The notes under the pieces are model-generated. The model was not told the DNA's origin. It ran no database searches and saw nothing but the letters and a program-made list of their open reading frames with translations. Shown here piece after piece: positions 1-7,278 of a stretch of DNA of 13,368 nt (positions are counted from its first letter, which is position 1; every line of letters starts with the position of its first letter). The DNA comes from Bacteroidales bacterium UBA1756 (GTDB lineage Bacteria > Bacteroidota > Bacteroidia > Bacteroidales > WCHB1-69). A program made the position numbers and the translations under genes. The stretch spans positions 384 through 13,751 of the forward strand of contig DCHI01000015.1 in the NCBI GenBank assembly GCA_002314795.1. Reading direction: 5' to 3'.

Positions 1-72
1 GTTTGTAAAGTTTGTAAAGTTTATAAAGTTCGTAAAGTTTATAAAGTTCGTAAAGTTAATGAAGTTTGTAAG
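1..72 (+). repeat. 9-bp tandem array 1 (unit GTTTGTAAA)
   Basis: Eight consecutive 9-bp units, cut by the window start so possibly longer. Units 1 and 2 are GTTTGTAAA. Units 3 to 6 alternate GTTTATAAA and GTTCGTAAA, which makes an 18-bp higher-order period. The last two units are degenerate (GTTAATGAA, GTTTGTAAG) and run into a G7 tract. The array ends 13 bases before the stop codon of the minus-strand U32 gene. The same unit recurs at four other sites in this window. There are no unique spacers, so it is not a CRISPR. Confidence 0.9.
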
Positions 73-85
73 GGGGGGAGGGACG

Positions 86-1327
86 TTAAAATTCGTCGGT
101 TACCAACGTTTTTTTGTAAACCTTGTCCCCGCGCCGTACCAAGGTATCGGTGGCGATGGAACAGACATCTCCTTTGTGTGCGGCAGCTACGGGGTGAAGG
201 TCCAAACGGATTTCCTGGACGGTGGTTTCATAAACGCCCGTTGTCGGGCCTTCGATGACGAGCGTGTCGCCGACGGCAATTTCGCCCGTCTCCAACGTGA
301 TTTCCGCTACGTTCAGTTTTCCGTAGAAATTGGTCACCTTGCCGATATGCGCCCGGACAGTAGTCGCTTGTGAACCATAACGTTCCGACCATTCGCCCAT
401 CGTTCTCCCCAAATAGTATCCGTCCCAGAAACCGCGGTTGAAAACCGTGCGGAGCTTTTCGGTCCAGTCCGCTACTTTTTCCTGAGTGAATGTTCCGTTT
501 TGTACGGCCTCGACCGCCTCGTGGTAACATTCCGTCGTGACTTTTACATACTCGGCCGAACGTCCGCGCCCCTCGATTTTGAGAATGCTGACACCGGCTT
601 TCAACAGTTTGTCCAAAAAACCGATGGTGCATAAGTCCTTGGGTGACATAATGTATTTGTTGTCAATCGCCAATTCCAAGTCGCTTTCCATATCTTTCAC
701 GATGTAGCCGCGGCGACAGGGTTGCAGGCAGGCTCCGCGATTGGCGGGGTAGTTGAAATTGTCCAAACTGAGGTAGCATTTCCCGGAGACGGCCATACAA
801 AGGGCGCCGTGTACAAACATCTCAATGCGTACCAGTTCTCCCTTCGGACCACGAATGCCTTCTTCTTCAATCTTCTTGGTGATTTCCGCCGCTTGCGCCA
901 AGGCGACCTCGCGTCCTAAAACCATTACATCGGCAAATTGTGAGAAAAACCGGACGGCTTCAATGTTCGTGATGTTGCACTGCGTCGAAATGTGAATCTC
1001 CAACCCGATTTTCTGACAGTAGGTTAAGACCGCGAAATCGGAAGCAATGATGGCGGAAACACCGCACGCCTTCGCCAAGTCCAAGAGCTCTTTGACATCC
1101 TCAATCTCATTGTTATAGACGATGGTATTGACTGTTAGATAAGACTTTACGTTGTGTTCACGACAAATGTCGGTGATTTTTTTCAAATCGTCAAAGTCAA
1201 AGTTGGCGGCGGAACGTGAGCGCATATTCATCTTTCCAACGCCAAAATAGACGGAACCGGCACCGGCTTGGATGGCAGCGGCTAACGATTCGTATGAGCC
1301 CACAGGGGACATAATTTCTATTTCCAT
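86..1327 (-). CDS. U32 family protein (TrhP/YegQ-like tRNA hydroxylation factor)
   Basis: A 413-residue protein. It carries the full U32 signature at about residues 169-187 (E-x-F-x2-G-A-L-C-x4-G-x-C-x-L-S), preceded by a TIM-barrel-like N-terminus (SPVGSYESLAAAIQAGA, VYFGV) and followed by NRGAC-x3-CRR and LKIEGRGRS. Cysteines near 177, 184, 200 and 233 have the spacing seen in U32 proteins that hold a 4Fe-4S cluster. The family was named as peptidases, but the best-studied members act in RNA modification (TrhP, 5-hydroxyuridine at the tRNA wobble position; RlhA) or ubiquinone hydroxylation (UbiU/V). Length and motifs fit TrhP best, though the exact substrate is inferred. The ATG at 1327 is chosen because U32 proteins begin this way; an in-frame TTG at 1354 lies directly after the upstream stop. 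It follows the aldo/keto reductase by 27 bases and is probably co-transcribed with it. Confidence 0.88.
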   Translation of the reverse strand: MEIEIMSPVGSYESLAAAIQAGAGSVYFGVGKMNMRSRSAANFDFDDLKKITDICREHNVKSYLTVNTIVYNNEIEDVKELLDLAKACGVSAIIASDFAVLTYCQKIGLEIHISTQCNITNIEAVRFFSQFADVMVLGREVALAQAAEITKKIEEEGIRGPKGELVRIEMFVHGALCMAVSGKCYLSLDNFNYPANRGACLQPCRRGYIVKDMESDLELAIDNKYIMSPKDLCTIGFLDKLLKAGVSILKIEGRGRSAEYVKVTTECYHEAVEAVQNGTFTQEKVADWTEKLRTVFNRGFWDGYYLGRTMGEWSERYGSQATTVRAHIGKVTNFYGKLNVAEITLETGEIAVGDTLVIEGPTTGVYETTVQEIRLDLHPVAAAHKGDVCSIATDTLVRRGDKVYKKTLVTDEF

Positions 1328-1354
1328 AGTAGATTGAAGGTGTTTGTTAGTCAA

Positions 1355-2599
1355 TTATTTACCAAAAATGCGGGCGGCTTCTTTCATATTATCGCGAACC
1401 GGAACGGCGAACGGGCACCGGCTTTCGCAGCTTGCGCACTGCGTACACTCACTCGCGTGGTGTTCTAAACGTTCGTACTCGTCGCGGATGCTTTTCGGGA
1501 TTTCGTTCTCATCGTACATTTTGGCAATGCTGAGCAGCTTGTTGACCTTGGCAATATCGATATCGGCGGGGCAGGGGGCGCAGTGGCCGCAATAGATGCA
1601 ATCGCCTTTCCAACAGGCCTTTGTGGCGGATGCTAATGCGGTACTGAAATCCTTTTCTTCGTCGGTGGCGGTGAGATAGTGAAGACCGGCCATCAGTTCT
1701 TCCACGTTGTCGGCTCCGGACAAAGCGCAGGTGACTCCCGGACGTGAAAGCGCGTAACTGATACATTGTGTGGGCGTTAAGGCAACGCCGAGCGGCGAGG
1801 TTTCGGCATCAAGCAGACGTCCTCCGCCAAAGGTTTTCATAACGATGATGGCAATGCCGTGTTCTTCACAATAATTGTAAAGTTTCACGCGCGTGCTGTC
1901 GATATTGGTGAGGTCGTTGTTGTAACTAGTTGAGTCCCACGCGTTGAGGTCTGCCGGAAGAAGGTCGAAAGCGGGATTGATGCTGAACATCAGCACTTCA
2001 ATCAGGCCGCTGCGGACCGCGTCGTAAGCGACTTCGGCATTGTGGCTGCTGAGTCCGATCCGTTTGATTTTTCCCTCCTCTTTCAGCTGCTTTACATATT
2101 TCATATAGGCGCTTCCCTTGATTTCGTTCCACTCCTCCTTACTATCGACGAGGTGAATCATTCCGACGTTGACGTAATCGGTGCCGAGCCGGGTGAGGAG
2201 GTCCTCGAAGCTGGCCTTGCATTCGGCGACGTCACGGGTGCGTTTGTACTGCCCGTTTTCCCAGTACGAGCCGATGTGTCCTTGAATGAAAATCTGGTTC
2301 CGGCGGCCTTTCAGCGCATAACCGATGTTGTCGCGGACTTTCGGGTTGGCATCGTAGATGTCAATGTAGTTGATGCCGTTCCGAAGGGCGGAATCCATAT
2401 AAATACGAGATTCCGTCGTGTCCATTTTTTCAAAGCAGCCGCAGCCGATGCCAATCACTCCGATTTCTACCTTTGATTTCCCTAAATATCTGTAAATCAT
2501 TTTATTGTTGTCGTTGTCGGTCCCGATGGTGTCGCTTCTGTGGAGACAACCGCAAAGAATAAGGCCGACGCTAACGACGGCAAGAATTATTTTTTTCAT
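1355..2599 (-). CDS. Aldo/keto reductase with C-terminal 2x[4Fe-4S] ferredoxin domain, lipoprotein-like N-terminus
   Basis: 414 residues. Residues 34-315 form an aldo/keto reductase barrel (MIYRYLGKSKVEIGVIGIGCG, RLGTDYVNVGMIHLVD, RIGLSSHN, MKTFGGGRLL). Residues 329-395 hold two cysteine clusters typical of bacterial ferredoxins (C329, C334, C337, C340, C343; C385, C388, C391, C395). The N-terminus has a hydrophobic stretch ending in L-C-G-C at 15-18, a possible lipobox. Some catalytic positions look unusual: the usual Tyr after Asp80 reads Asn85, and the usual Lys region reads IFIQGH. His149 is kept. The substrate is unknown; a quinone or carbonyl reduction role is only a guess. The ATG at 2599 is favoured because a promoter box lies about 20 bases upstream. 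Translation from Met34 (2500) would give a plain cytoplasmic enzyme. Confidence 0.85.
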   Translation of the reverse strand: MKKIILAVVSVGLILCGCLHRSDTIGTDNDNNKMIYRYLGKSKVEIGVIGIGCGCFEKMDTTESRIYMDSALRNGINYIDIYDANPKVRDNIGYALKGRRNQIFIQGHIGSYWENGQYKRTRDVAECKASFEDLLTRLGTDYVNVGMIHLVDSKEEWNEIKGSAYMKYVKQLKEEGKIKRIGLSSHNAEVAYDAVRSGLIEVLMFSINPAFDLLPADLNAWDSTSYNNDLTNIDSTRVKLYNYCEEHGIAIIVMKTFGGGRLLDAETSPLGVALTPTQCISYALSRPGVTCALSGADNVEELMAGLHYLTATDEEKDFSTALASATKACWKGDCIYCGHCAPCPADIDIAKVNKLLSIAKMYDENEIPKSIRDEYERLEHHASECTQCASCESRCPFAVPVRDNMKEAARIFGK

Positions 2600-2619
2600 A
2601 GATAATGATTTTGAAGCGG

Positions 2620-2627
2620 CAAAAGTA
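2620..2627 (-). promoter_or_regulatory. Bacteroidetes -7 promoter box for the aldo/keto reductase-U32 unit
   Basis: On the minus strand the bases read TACTTTTG, matching the phylum consensus TAnnTTTG. The ATG at 2599 lies about 20 bases downstream, so the leader would be only about 14 bases. I see no good -33 TTG element. Confidence 0.6.
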
Positions 2628-2670
2628 CAAAGTTTATGTGAAATGATGGGTGCTGCATTTCTATTTTGTG

Positions 2671-2678
2671 TACGTTTG
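2671..2678 (+). promoter_or_regulatory. Bacteroidetes -7 promoter box for the nitrilase gene
   Basis: TACGTTTG matches TAnnTTTG and is followed by GCACCGC, a common context in this phylum. It points away from the minus-strand box at 2620-2627, so the roughly 100-base gap is a compact divergent promoter region. It rules out translation starts upstream of about 2685 for the nitrilase. Confidence 0.65.
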
Positions 2679-2704
2679 CACCGCTTTTTTTTATAATGAT
2701 TTTT

Positions 2705-3505
2705 ATGAGTGAAAATCTTCGTATCTCTCTTGTTCAGAATGAAATATGTTGGAATGATGTTGATATCAATCTTCAAAATATAGAAAGAATATTGGCTTCG
2801 GACGGACCAGCCGATTGGATTGTTTTCCCGGAAATGTTTGCAACGGGATTTATTGCCGACGGACTTCCGGACGCGAACTCCTCTGTACGCATTTTGGAAT
2901 GGATGAAGCAGCTGGCAGACCAACGTCAGTCGGCGGTTTCAGGAAGTGTCTCTGTTTCAAGTTCGGGAAAATGGTACAATCGGCTTTATTTTATCACGCC
3001 GGACGGCACTGTCGATTTTTACGACAAACGTCATCTTTTTTGCAAAAGTTTAGAACCGAAATATTTTCAGCGGGGCTACGAACTTCCTGTCTTTCAGTAT
3101 AAAGGATGGAAAATCTGCCCGCAAATCTGCTACGATTTGCGGTTTCCGGTCTGGAGCCGCAATCAGTGTGTGGCCAGTGACTTTAAGTATGACATATTAT
3201 TATATGTGGCCAATTGGCCCGCCTCGCGTGCGTCGGTGTGGCAGACGTTGTTGGCGGCCCGTGCCATTGAAAATCAGTGTTACGTGGTGGCGTGCAACTG
3301 TTTCGGAACGGACCCCGCCGGCCACTTTTATCAAGGCGACTCCCGCATCATTGCTCCGGATGGCACGCTGTTGGCCGCCGCTCATTCAGGAAGCCCGGAC
3401 CTGTTTTCCGGTGAACTTTCGATGGAAAAATTGGCCTCGTTCAGAAAGCAATTTCCCGTCTCCGACGATTGGGAACGGTTCGCATTGGAACGGGAGTCTC
3501 GTTAA
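2705..3505 (+). CDS. Carbon-nitrogen hydrolase, omega-amidase (YafV/Nit2-like)
   Basis: 266 residues, the usual size for an omega-amidase. The nitrilase catalytic triad is visible: Glu43 in WIVFPEMF, Lys108 in FYDKRHLF and Cys142 in QICYDLRFPVW. YDKRHLF and CYDLRFPVWSRN are typical of the YafV/Nit2 branch, which deaminates alpha-ketoglutaramate or alpha-ketosuccinamate to the keto acid and ammonia (a metabolite repair step after glutamine or asparagine transamination). No signal peptide is seen, so it should be cytoplasmic. The ATG at 2705 (MSENLRISLVQ) matches family starts; ATG 2696 would add three residues, and starts before 2685 precede the promoter. Sequence is typical from end to end, with no frameshift. 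Confidence 0.92.
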   Translation: MSENLRISLVQNEICWNDVDINLQNIERILASDGPADWIVFPEMFATGFIADGLPDANSSVRILEWMKQLADQRQSAVSGSVSVSSSGKWYNRLYFITPDGTVDFYDKRHLFCKSLEPKYFQRGYELPVFQYKGWKICPQICYDLRFPVWSRNQCVASDFKYDILLYVANWPASRASVWQTLLAARAIENQCYVVACNCFGTDPAGHFYQGDSRIIAPDGTLLAAAHSGSPDLFSGELSMEKLASFRKQFPVSDDWERFALERESR

Positions 3506-3538
3506 AAAAACCGTGTTCAACATATCACAATTAAGTTG

Positions 3539-3546
3539 TACTTTTG
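3539..3546 (+). promoter_or_regulatory. Bacteroidetes -7 promoter box for nadB
   Basis: TACTTTTG matches TAnnTTTG and is followed by CGCCCG. It lies 27 bases before the nadB ATG in the 67-base gap after the nitrilase stop, so nadB probably has its own promoter as well as any read-through. The -33 region shows no clear TTG. Confidence 0.6.
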
Positions 3547-3572
3547 CGCCCGTTTTTTCAAAAAAATCAACA

Positions 3573-5168
3573 ATGAGAAAGAAAGTGGATTTTTTGGTCA
3601 TCGGTTCCGGAATCGCGGGACTGTGTTTTGCTCTGAAAGCCGCTAATTACGGCAAAGTCTGTATGATGACAAAGGCCAATACGGACGATACGTCAACCAA
3701 GTATGCGCAAGGAGGTATCGCCGCCGTGATGTACAGTCCCGACACGTATGAAAAACATATTCAGGATACGATGGTGGCGGGCGACGAATTGTCTGACAGA
3801 CGCATCGTTGAGATTACCATTCGTGAATCCACGGAGCGCGTTCTTGAACTGGTGGAGTGGGGCGTTGATTTTGATAAAACCAAGTCGGGACAGTTCGCCT
3901 TGGCAAAAGAGGGCGGCCATTCGGAGTTCCGCGTTTTGCACCACAAGGACATTACGGGCTATGAGATTGAGGAAAAGCTGATTATGGCCGCCCGGAACAA
4001 TCCGAACATTGAGATTTTGGAAAATCACCTCGCCATAGAAATTATCACGCAGCACCATTTGGGAATCGAGGTTAATCGGCATACGTCGGGAATAACTTGC
4101 TACGGGGCGTATATCTATAACCCTATGACAAAGGAAGTTGACACGATTTTGTCGAAGGTAACGATGATGGCGACGGGCGGCATTGGGACCGTTTACGGAA
4201 ATACGACCAATCCGACGGTTGCTACGGGTGACGGCATCGCGATGGTTTATCGGGCCAAAGGGGCGGTTCGTGGTATGGAGTTTGTGCAGTTTCACCCGAC
4301 CTCTTTGTACAATCCGAGCGAGCGTCCGTCGTTCCTCATCACGGAGGCGATGCGTGGCGCCGGTGCCATTTTGAAAACGAAGGACGGGGAGGAGTTTATG
4401 CGTAAATATGACTCCCGTGGTTCCCTCGCACCGCGTGATGTGGTGGCGCGTGCTATCGATAACGAAATGAAAATCAGAGGTATTGACCACGTCTATTTGG
4501 ATACTACGCTCATCAAAAAAGAGGAAATCTTCAGCCATTTCCCGAACATTTATGCTAAATGTCTGAGCATCGGCATCGATCCGACGAAGGAGATGATTCC
4601 GGTTGTTCCGGCCGCGCACTACTCCTGTGGTGGTATTCAGGTCGATGAGTGGGGCCGTTCCACGATTTCCCATCTGTACGCTTCGGGCGAGTGCGCCTCC
4701 ACGGGGTTGCACGGAGCCAACCGTCTGGCTTCCAATTCGTTATTGGAGGCGTTGGTTTTCTCTCATCGTGCCTGCGTGAATGCGGTGGAGGAAATCAATA
4801 ACATCGATTTCTGCGACGACGTTCCCGATTGGAACACGGACGGAACGGTCCTGAACGAAGAGATGGTTCTCATCACGCAGTCGATGAAGGAGGTTCAGAC
4901 CATTATGGCCAGCTATGTCGGAATTGTCCGGTCGAACTTGCGTCTGCAACGGGCGTTCGACCGTCTTGAAATTCTCTATCGTGAAACCGAGGAGTTGTAT
5001 AAAAAGTCCATCCTGATTCCCGAAATCTGTGAGTTGCGGAATGTCATCAATATTGGATATTTGATTATCAAAAATGCGATGGCCCGCAAGGAGAGCCGCG
5101 GCCTTCACTACTCTCTCGACTATCCGGAGCACAAGGACGTCAACCCGACGACGAGGGATGATAATTGA
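3573..5168 (+). CDS. nadB: L-aspartate oxidase
   Basis: 531 residues, close to E. coli NadB. It oxidises L-aspartate to iminoaspartate with FAD, the first step of de novo NAD synthesis, and belongs to the succinate dehydrogenase/fumarate reductase flavoprotein family. Visible features are the FAD fingerprint IGSGIAG (10-16), STKYAQGGIA (41-50), EGGHS (113-117), QFHPTSLY with His241, MRGAGAIL around Arg261, LAPRDVVARA with Arg288, HYSCGGIQVDEWGR with His349, and the FAD-binding GLHGANRLASNSLLEALVF. A C-terminal helical domain follows. The start at 3573 follows the promoter box; the long in-frame upstream extension to 3168 overlaps the nitrilase gene and is not real. nadA and nadC, often linked, are not adjacent here. 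A 9-bp array begins nine bases after the stop. Confidence 0.97.
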   Translation: MRKKVDFLVIGSGIAGLCFALKAANYGKVCMMTKANTDDTSTKYAQGGIAAVMYSPDTYEKHIQDTMVAGDELSDRRIVEITIRESTERVLELVEWGVDFDKTKSGQFALAKEGGHSEFRVLHHKDITGYEIEEKLIMAARNNPNIEILENHLAIEIITQHHLGIEVNRHTSGITCYGAYIYNPMTKEVDTILSKVTMMATGGIGTVYGNTTNPTVATGDGIAMVYRAKGAVRGMEFVQFHPTSLYNPSERPSFLITEAMRGAGAILKTKDGEEFMRKYDSRGSLAPRDVVARAIDNEMKIRGIDHVYLDTTLIKKEEIFSHFPNIYAKCLSIGIDPTKEMIPVVPAAHYSCGGIQVDEWGRSTISHLYASGECASTGLHGANRLASNSLLEALVFSHRACVNAVEEINNIDFCDDVPDWNTDGTVLNEEMVLITQSMKEVQTIMASYVGIVRSNLRLQRAFDRLEILYRETEELYKKSILIPEICELRNVINIGYLIIKNAMARKESRGLHYSLDYPEHKDVNPTTRDDN

Positions 5169-5177
5169 GGGTAGGAA

Positions 5178-5231
5178 GTTTGTAAAGTTTATAAAGTTCA
5201 TAAAGTTTATAAAGTTCATAAAGTTTGTAAA
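5178..5231 (+). repeat. 9-bp tandem array 2
   Basis: Six exact-length 9-bp units: GTTTGTAAA, then GTTTATAAA/GTTCATAAA twice (an 18-bp dimer), then GTTTGTAAA. It fills the gap between the stop of nadB and the stop of the convergent four-helix-bundle gene (stop at 5233-5235). The orientation is the same as array 1. Confidence 0.92.
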
Positions 5232-5232
5232 G

Positions 5233-5577
5233 TTATAAGGTTTTGATGAGGTTGGAGAGCATTTTTGATATGATTTCTGCTTGTGCGATGAGTTCTTCTG
5301 CTGTTTGCGAATCCACATAATTTAGCTCGGGCATTAAAAGCAACATCGACCGCACCTCGCCACAAGAACCTTTTGCCACATATAAAAATTGTCTGAATTC
5401 TTGGTTCGTTTTTCTCTCAAAACCTTCTGCAATGTTGTTCATAATGGAAACAGACGCTCTTTGTATTTGGTCCTTAAATCCATAATCTTTATGGGAACTC
5501 ATAAGCTGATAGATTTTTATTGTTAAATCCTTTGCTATTTTCCACGCGATAATATCCTCAAATCTGTTGATTTTCAT
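5233..5577 (-). CDS. Four-helix bundle protein (S23 / 23S rRNA IVS-type family)
   Basis: 114 residues, all predicted alpha-helical. It opens with MKINRFEDIIAWKIAKDLT and contains FKDQIQRASVSIMNNIAEGFER and FRQFLYVAKGSCGEVRSML, the conserved core of the four-helix bundle family first seen as ORFs inside intervening sequences of 23S rRNA genes. The molecular function is not known; some relatives sit in retroelement or accessory contexts. By hand count the gene is about 36% GC, clearly lower than nadB and the methyltransferase beside it, which suggests acquisition. The ATG at 5577 is chosen because the family begins at this motif; an in-frame extension to 5658 adds no family sequence. It is bracketed by 9-bp arrays in opposite orientations. 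Confidence 0.88.
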   Translation of the reverse strand: MKINRFEDIIAWKIAKDLTIKIYQLMSSHKDYGFKDQIQRASVSIMNNIAEGFERKTNQEFRQFLYVAKGSCGEVRSMLLLMPELNYVDSQTAEELIAQAEIISKMLSNLIKTL

Positions 5578-5651
5578 ATAATTTTTTAATGCGAATGTTA
5601 TTTTTAATATAACGAATAAAAGATAATAATAGTATCTTCCATCCCCCTTAA

Positions 5652-5704
5652 CTTTCAAACCTTAAAAACCTTACAAACCTTACAAACCTTACAAACTTTC
5701 AAAC
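5652..5704 (-). repeat. 9-bp tandem array 3 (inverted)
   Basis: About six units on the minus strand. Read on plus they are CTTTCAAAC, CTTAAAAAC, CTTACAAAC three times, and a partial TTTCAAAC, that is GTTTGTAAG-type units in reverse. The array lies between the divergent four-helix-bundle and methyltransferase genes, ending six bases before the latter's ATG. It is inverted relative to array 2. Confidence 0.9.
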
Positions 5705-5710
5705 TATATT

Positions 5711-6469
5711 ATGCATTCAACAAAGATAAAAGAACTCCGTAAGCTTTCACAAAAGAAATTCCGTGAAGAATCTGGCCTTTTCGTGGTGGAAGGCACCAAA
5801 TCGGTGATGGACTTGCTTCATTCGGAGTTGGAAGTGGAGGCCGTTTATGGAACGGCGGAATGGATGAAGTCGCACAAACGGGAGTTGCGGTTGCTGGAGG
5901 CGGAGTCGGTTACGGAGAACGAGCTTTCGCGGATTAGCTGTTTGACGACCCCGCAGGATGTTTTCGCCGTTGCCCGCAGTCCGCATTACGGCAAGGACGA
6001 AATCGATGAGGGAAAGTTTCTGCTGGCCCTGGACGGGATCCGTGATCCGGGCAACCTCGGGACGATGCTTCGGACGGCGGACTGGTTCGGCATTCGGCAG
6101 GTGGTTTGTTCGGCGGACTGTGTCGAGTGGACCAACCCGAAGGTGATTCAGGCGACGATGGGGTCGTTTACCCGGGTGAAAGTCATTTATACGGATTTGC
6201 CTTCCTATTTGAAAACCAGAAAATCAAAAAGTTCCATTTTAGGTACGTTTATGGAGGGGGCTCCGTTGCAGCGCACGGATTTCCAAGCAGGGGACATTAT
6301 TGTAATAGGAAGCGAAGGGAAGGGGATTTCTTCGGATGTGGCGTCATTAGTCACGCGGAAGGTATCGATTCCGGCGGGTGTCGGGAGTGGCGAGCGTGCT
6401 GAGTCGCTGAACGCCTCGATAGCGGCGGCGATAGTGCTGTACGAAGCGTGCAGAAGCAACGTTGAATAA
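5711..6469 (+). CDS. SpoU (TrmH) family RNA 2'-O-methyltransferase
   Basis: 252 residues. An N-terminal substrate-binding domain (about 1-90, with FREESGLFVVEGTKSV) precedes a SPOUT knot methyltransferase domain. All three family motifs are present: motif 1 LDGIRDPGNLGTMLRTADWFG (split at 107-127, with Asn115 and Arg121), motif 2 IVIGSEGKGIS (197-207) and motif 3 ending in AESLNASIAAAI (230-241). It methylates a ribose 2'-OH on rRNA or tRNA using S-adenosylmethionine. RlmB, RlmL-type and TrmH-like relatives cannot be separated from sequence alone. The ATG at 5711 follows the array by six bases; no TAnnTTTG box is visible upstream. It is transcribed toward the ribosomal protein operon but ends before that operon's promoter. 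Confidence 0.92.
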   Translation: MHSTKIKELRKLSQKKFREESGLFVVEGTKSVMDLLHSELEVEAVYGTAEWMKSHKRELRLLEAESVTENELSRISCLTTPQDVFAVARSPHYGKDEIDEGKFLLALDGIRDPGNLGTMLRTADWFGIRQVVCSADCVEWTNPKVIQATMGSFTRVKVIYTDLPSYLKTRKSKSSILGTFMEGAPLQRTDFQAGDIIVIGSEGKGISSDVASLVTRKVSIPAGVGSGERAESLNASIAAAIVLYEACRSNVE

Positions 6470-6486
6470 AAATATTTTTCAACACG

Positions 6487-6515
6487 TTGAAGTGTAAATA
6501 AAATTTGTATATTTG
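6487..6515 (+). promoter_or_regulatory. Promoter of the rplC-rpsS operon
   Basis: TTG at 6487-6489 and TATATTTG at 6508-6515 are separated by 18 bases. This fits the Bacteroidetes -33 TTG / -7 TAnnTTTG pair and is the best promoter in the window. Transcription should start near 6522, 18 bases or more downstream of the methyltransferase stop, so the ribosomal block has its own strong promoter. Confidence 0.75.
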
Positions 6516-6521
6516 CAAGCT

Positions 6522-6648
6522 TTTTCAAGTGAAGAAAGTAGCTGTTGAAAATGTATGTAACCTCTTCTGTGTCAAGGTTTTGTATATTTTAAATAGTTGC
6601 TCTATTTGCGTGAAGAGTAAGAAATTTATTACCAAAACCATTTAAACA
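6522..6648 (+). promoter_or_regulatory. 5' leader of the rplC operon
   Basis: About 127 untranslated bases lie between the predicted start and the rplC ATG. That is long for this window, where other leaders are 10-60 bases. One clear hairpin has arms TTGCTCT (6597-6603) and AGAGTAA (6614-6620, one G-U pair) with a 10-base loop. A weaker one uses AACCT and AGGTT near 6560-6580. Ribosomal operons often carry autoregulatory leaders bound by one of their own products (L4 in E. coli). Such a role here is an inference. Confidence 0.4.
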
Positions 6649-7278
6649 ATGTCAGGATTAATAGGAAAAAAAATTGGAATGACTAGCATCTACGATGCCT
6701 CCGGAAAATGTGTTCCGTGCACAGTGATAGAAGCTGGTCCTTGCGTCGTAACGCAAGTCAAGACCGTTGAAAAGGACGGTTACAGTGCTATCCAATTGGG
6801 ATACGGCGAAAGAAAAGAAAAGAACACACCGAAGCCCCTCAAGGGACATTTCGAAAAAGCAGGTTGCACCCCGAAGATGATTCTTCGCGAGTTCACCCGT
6901 TTTGAAGAAGGACACAAGAAAAGTTTCGGTGAAGTCATCGACGTAACGGTCTTCGAAGAAGGCGAATTCGTGGATGTCAGCGGTATCTCCAAAGGTAAGG
7001 GTTTCCAAGGTGTTGTAAAACGTCACGGCTTCGGCGGTGTCGGCGATGCAACCCACGGTCAGCACAACCGTTTGAGAGCACCCGGTTCAATGGGCGCTTC
7101 CTCCTACCCGTCAAGAGTACTTCCTGGAATGCGTATGGCTGGCCAAATGGGTCACGCTAAAGTGAAAGTCAACAACTTGCGCATCCTCAAAATCGTTCAA
7201 GAGAAAAATATTCTCGTAGTTAAAGGTTCTGTTCCGGGACCCAATGGTTCATATTTAATTATTGAAAGATGGAGTTAA
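6649..7278 (+). CDS. rplC: 50S ribosomal protein L3
   Basis: 209 residues, standard bacterial length. It starts SGLIGKKIGMTSIYD and carries the L3 core FVDVSGISKGKGFQGVVKRH, THGQHNRLRAPGSMG and MAGQMGHAKVKV, the loop that reaches toward the peptidyl transferase centre. The segment after GSMG reads ASSYP, so the glutamine methylated by PrmB in E. coli is absent. L3 nucleates assembly of the large subunit on 23S rRNA. It is the first gene of its operon here, whereas rpsJ (S10) normally precedes it. Its last 10 bases overlap the start of rplD, so the two are translationally coupled. Confidence 0.98.
   Translation: MSGLIGKKIGMTSIYDASGKCVPCTVIEAGPCVVTQVKTVEKDGYSAIQLGYGERKEKNTPKPLKGHFEKAGCTPKMILREFTRFEEGHKKSFGEVIDVTVFEEGEFVDVSGISKGKGFQGVVKRHGFGGVGDATHGQHNRLRAPGSMGASSYPSRVLPGMRMAGQMGHAKVKVNNLRILKIVQEKNILVVKGSVPGPNGSYLIIERWS

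Noticed and set aside
1..72. CRISPR array
   Set aside because: The units are 9 bp, directly adjacent, with no spacers and no cas genes in the window.
59..373. Plus-strand open frame at the window start
   Set aside because: It starts inside array 1 and runs antisense to the U32 gene, with no protein features.
2600..2923. In-frame upstream extension of the aldo/keto reductase by 108 codons
   Set aside because: It crosses the divergent promoter region and the start of the nitrilase gene on the other strand. The sequence is low-complexity and unrelated to the family.
3168..3572. In-frame upstream extension of nadB by 135 codons
   Set aside because: It overlaps the nitrilase gene in another frame, precedes the nadB promoter box, and the protein sequence is arginine/proline-rich noise. 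NadB proteins start at the MRKKVDFLVIGSG equivalent.
3693..4712. 339-codon open frame on minus opposite nadB
   Set aside because: It is a shadow of a strongly conserved gene, rich in Arg and Asn with no recognisable domain.
4740..5318. 192-codon minus frame with NFxNF repeats
   Set aside because: The repeats are only array 2 read as codons, and the rest is antisense to nadB and out of frame with the four-helix-bundle gene.
5178..5704. 9-bp units acting as promoters
   Set aside because: The units contain TAAAGTTTG or TAAGGTTTG, which resemble TAnnTTTG but with three instead of two central bases. The arrays mostly face the ends of genes, so the likeness is probably incidental.
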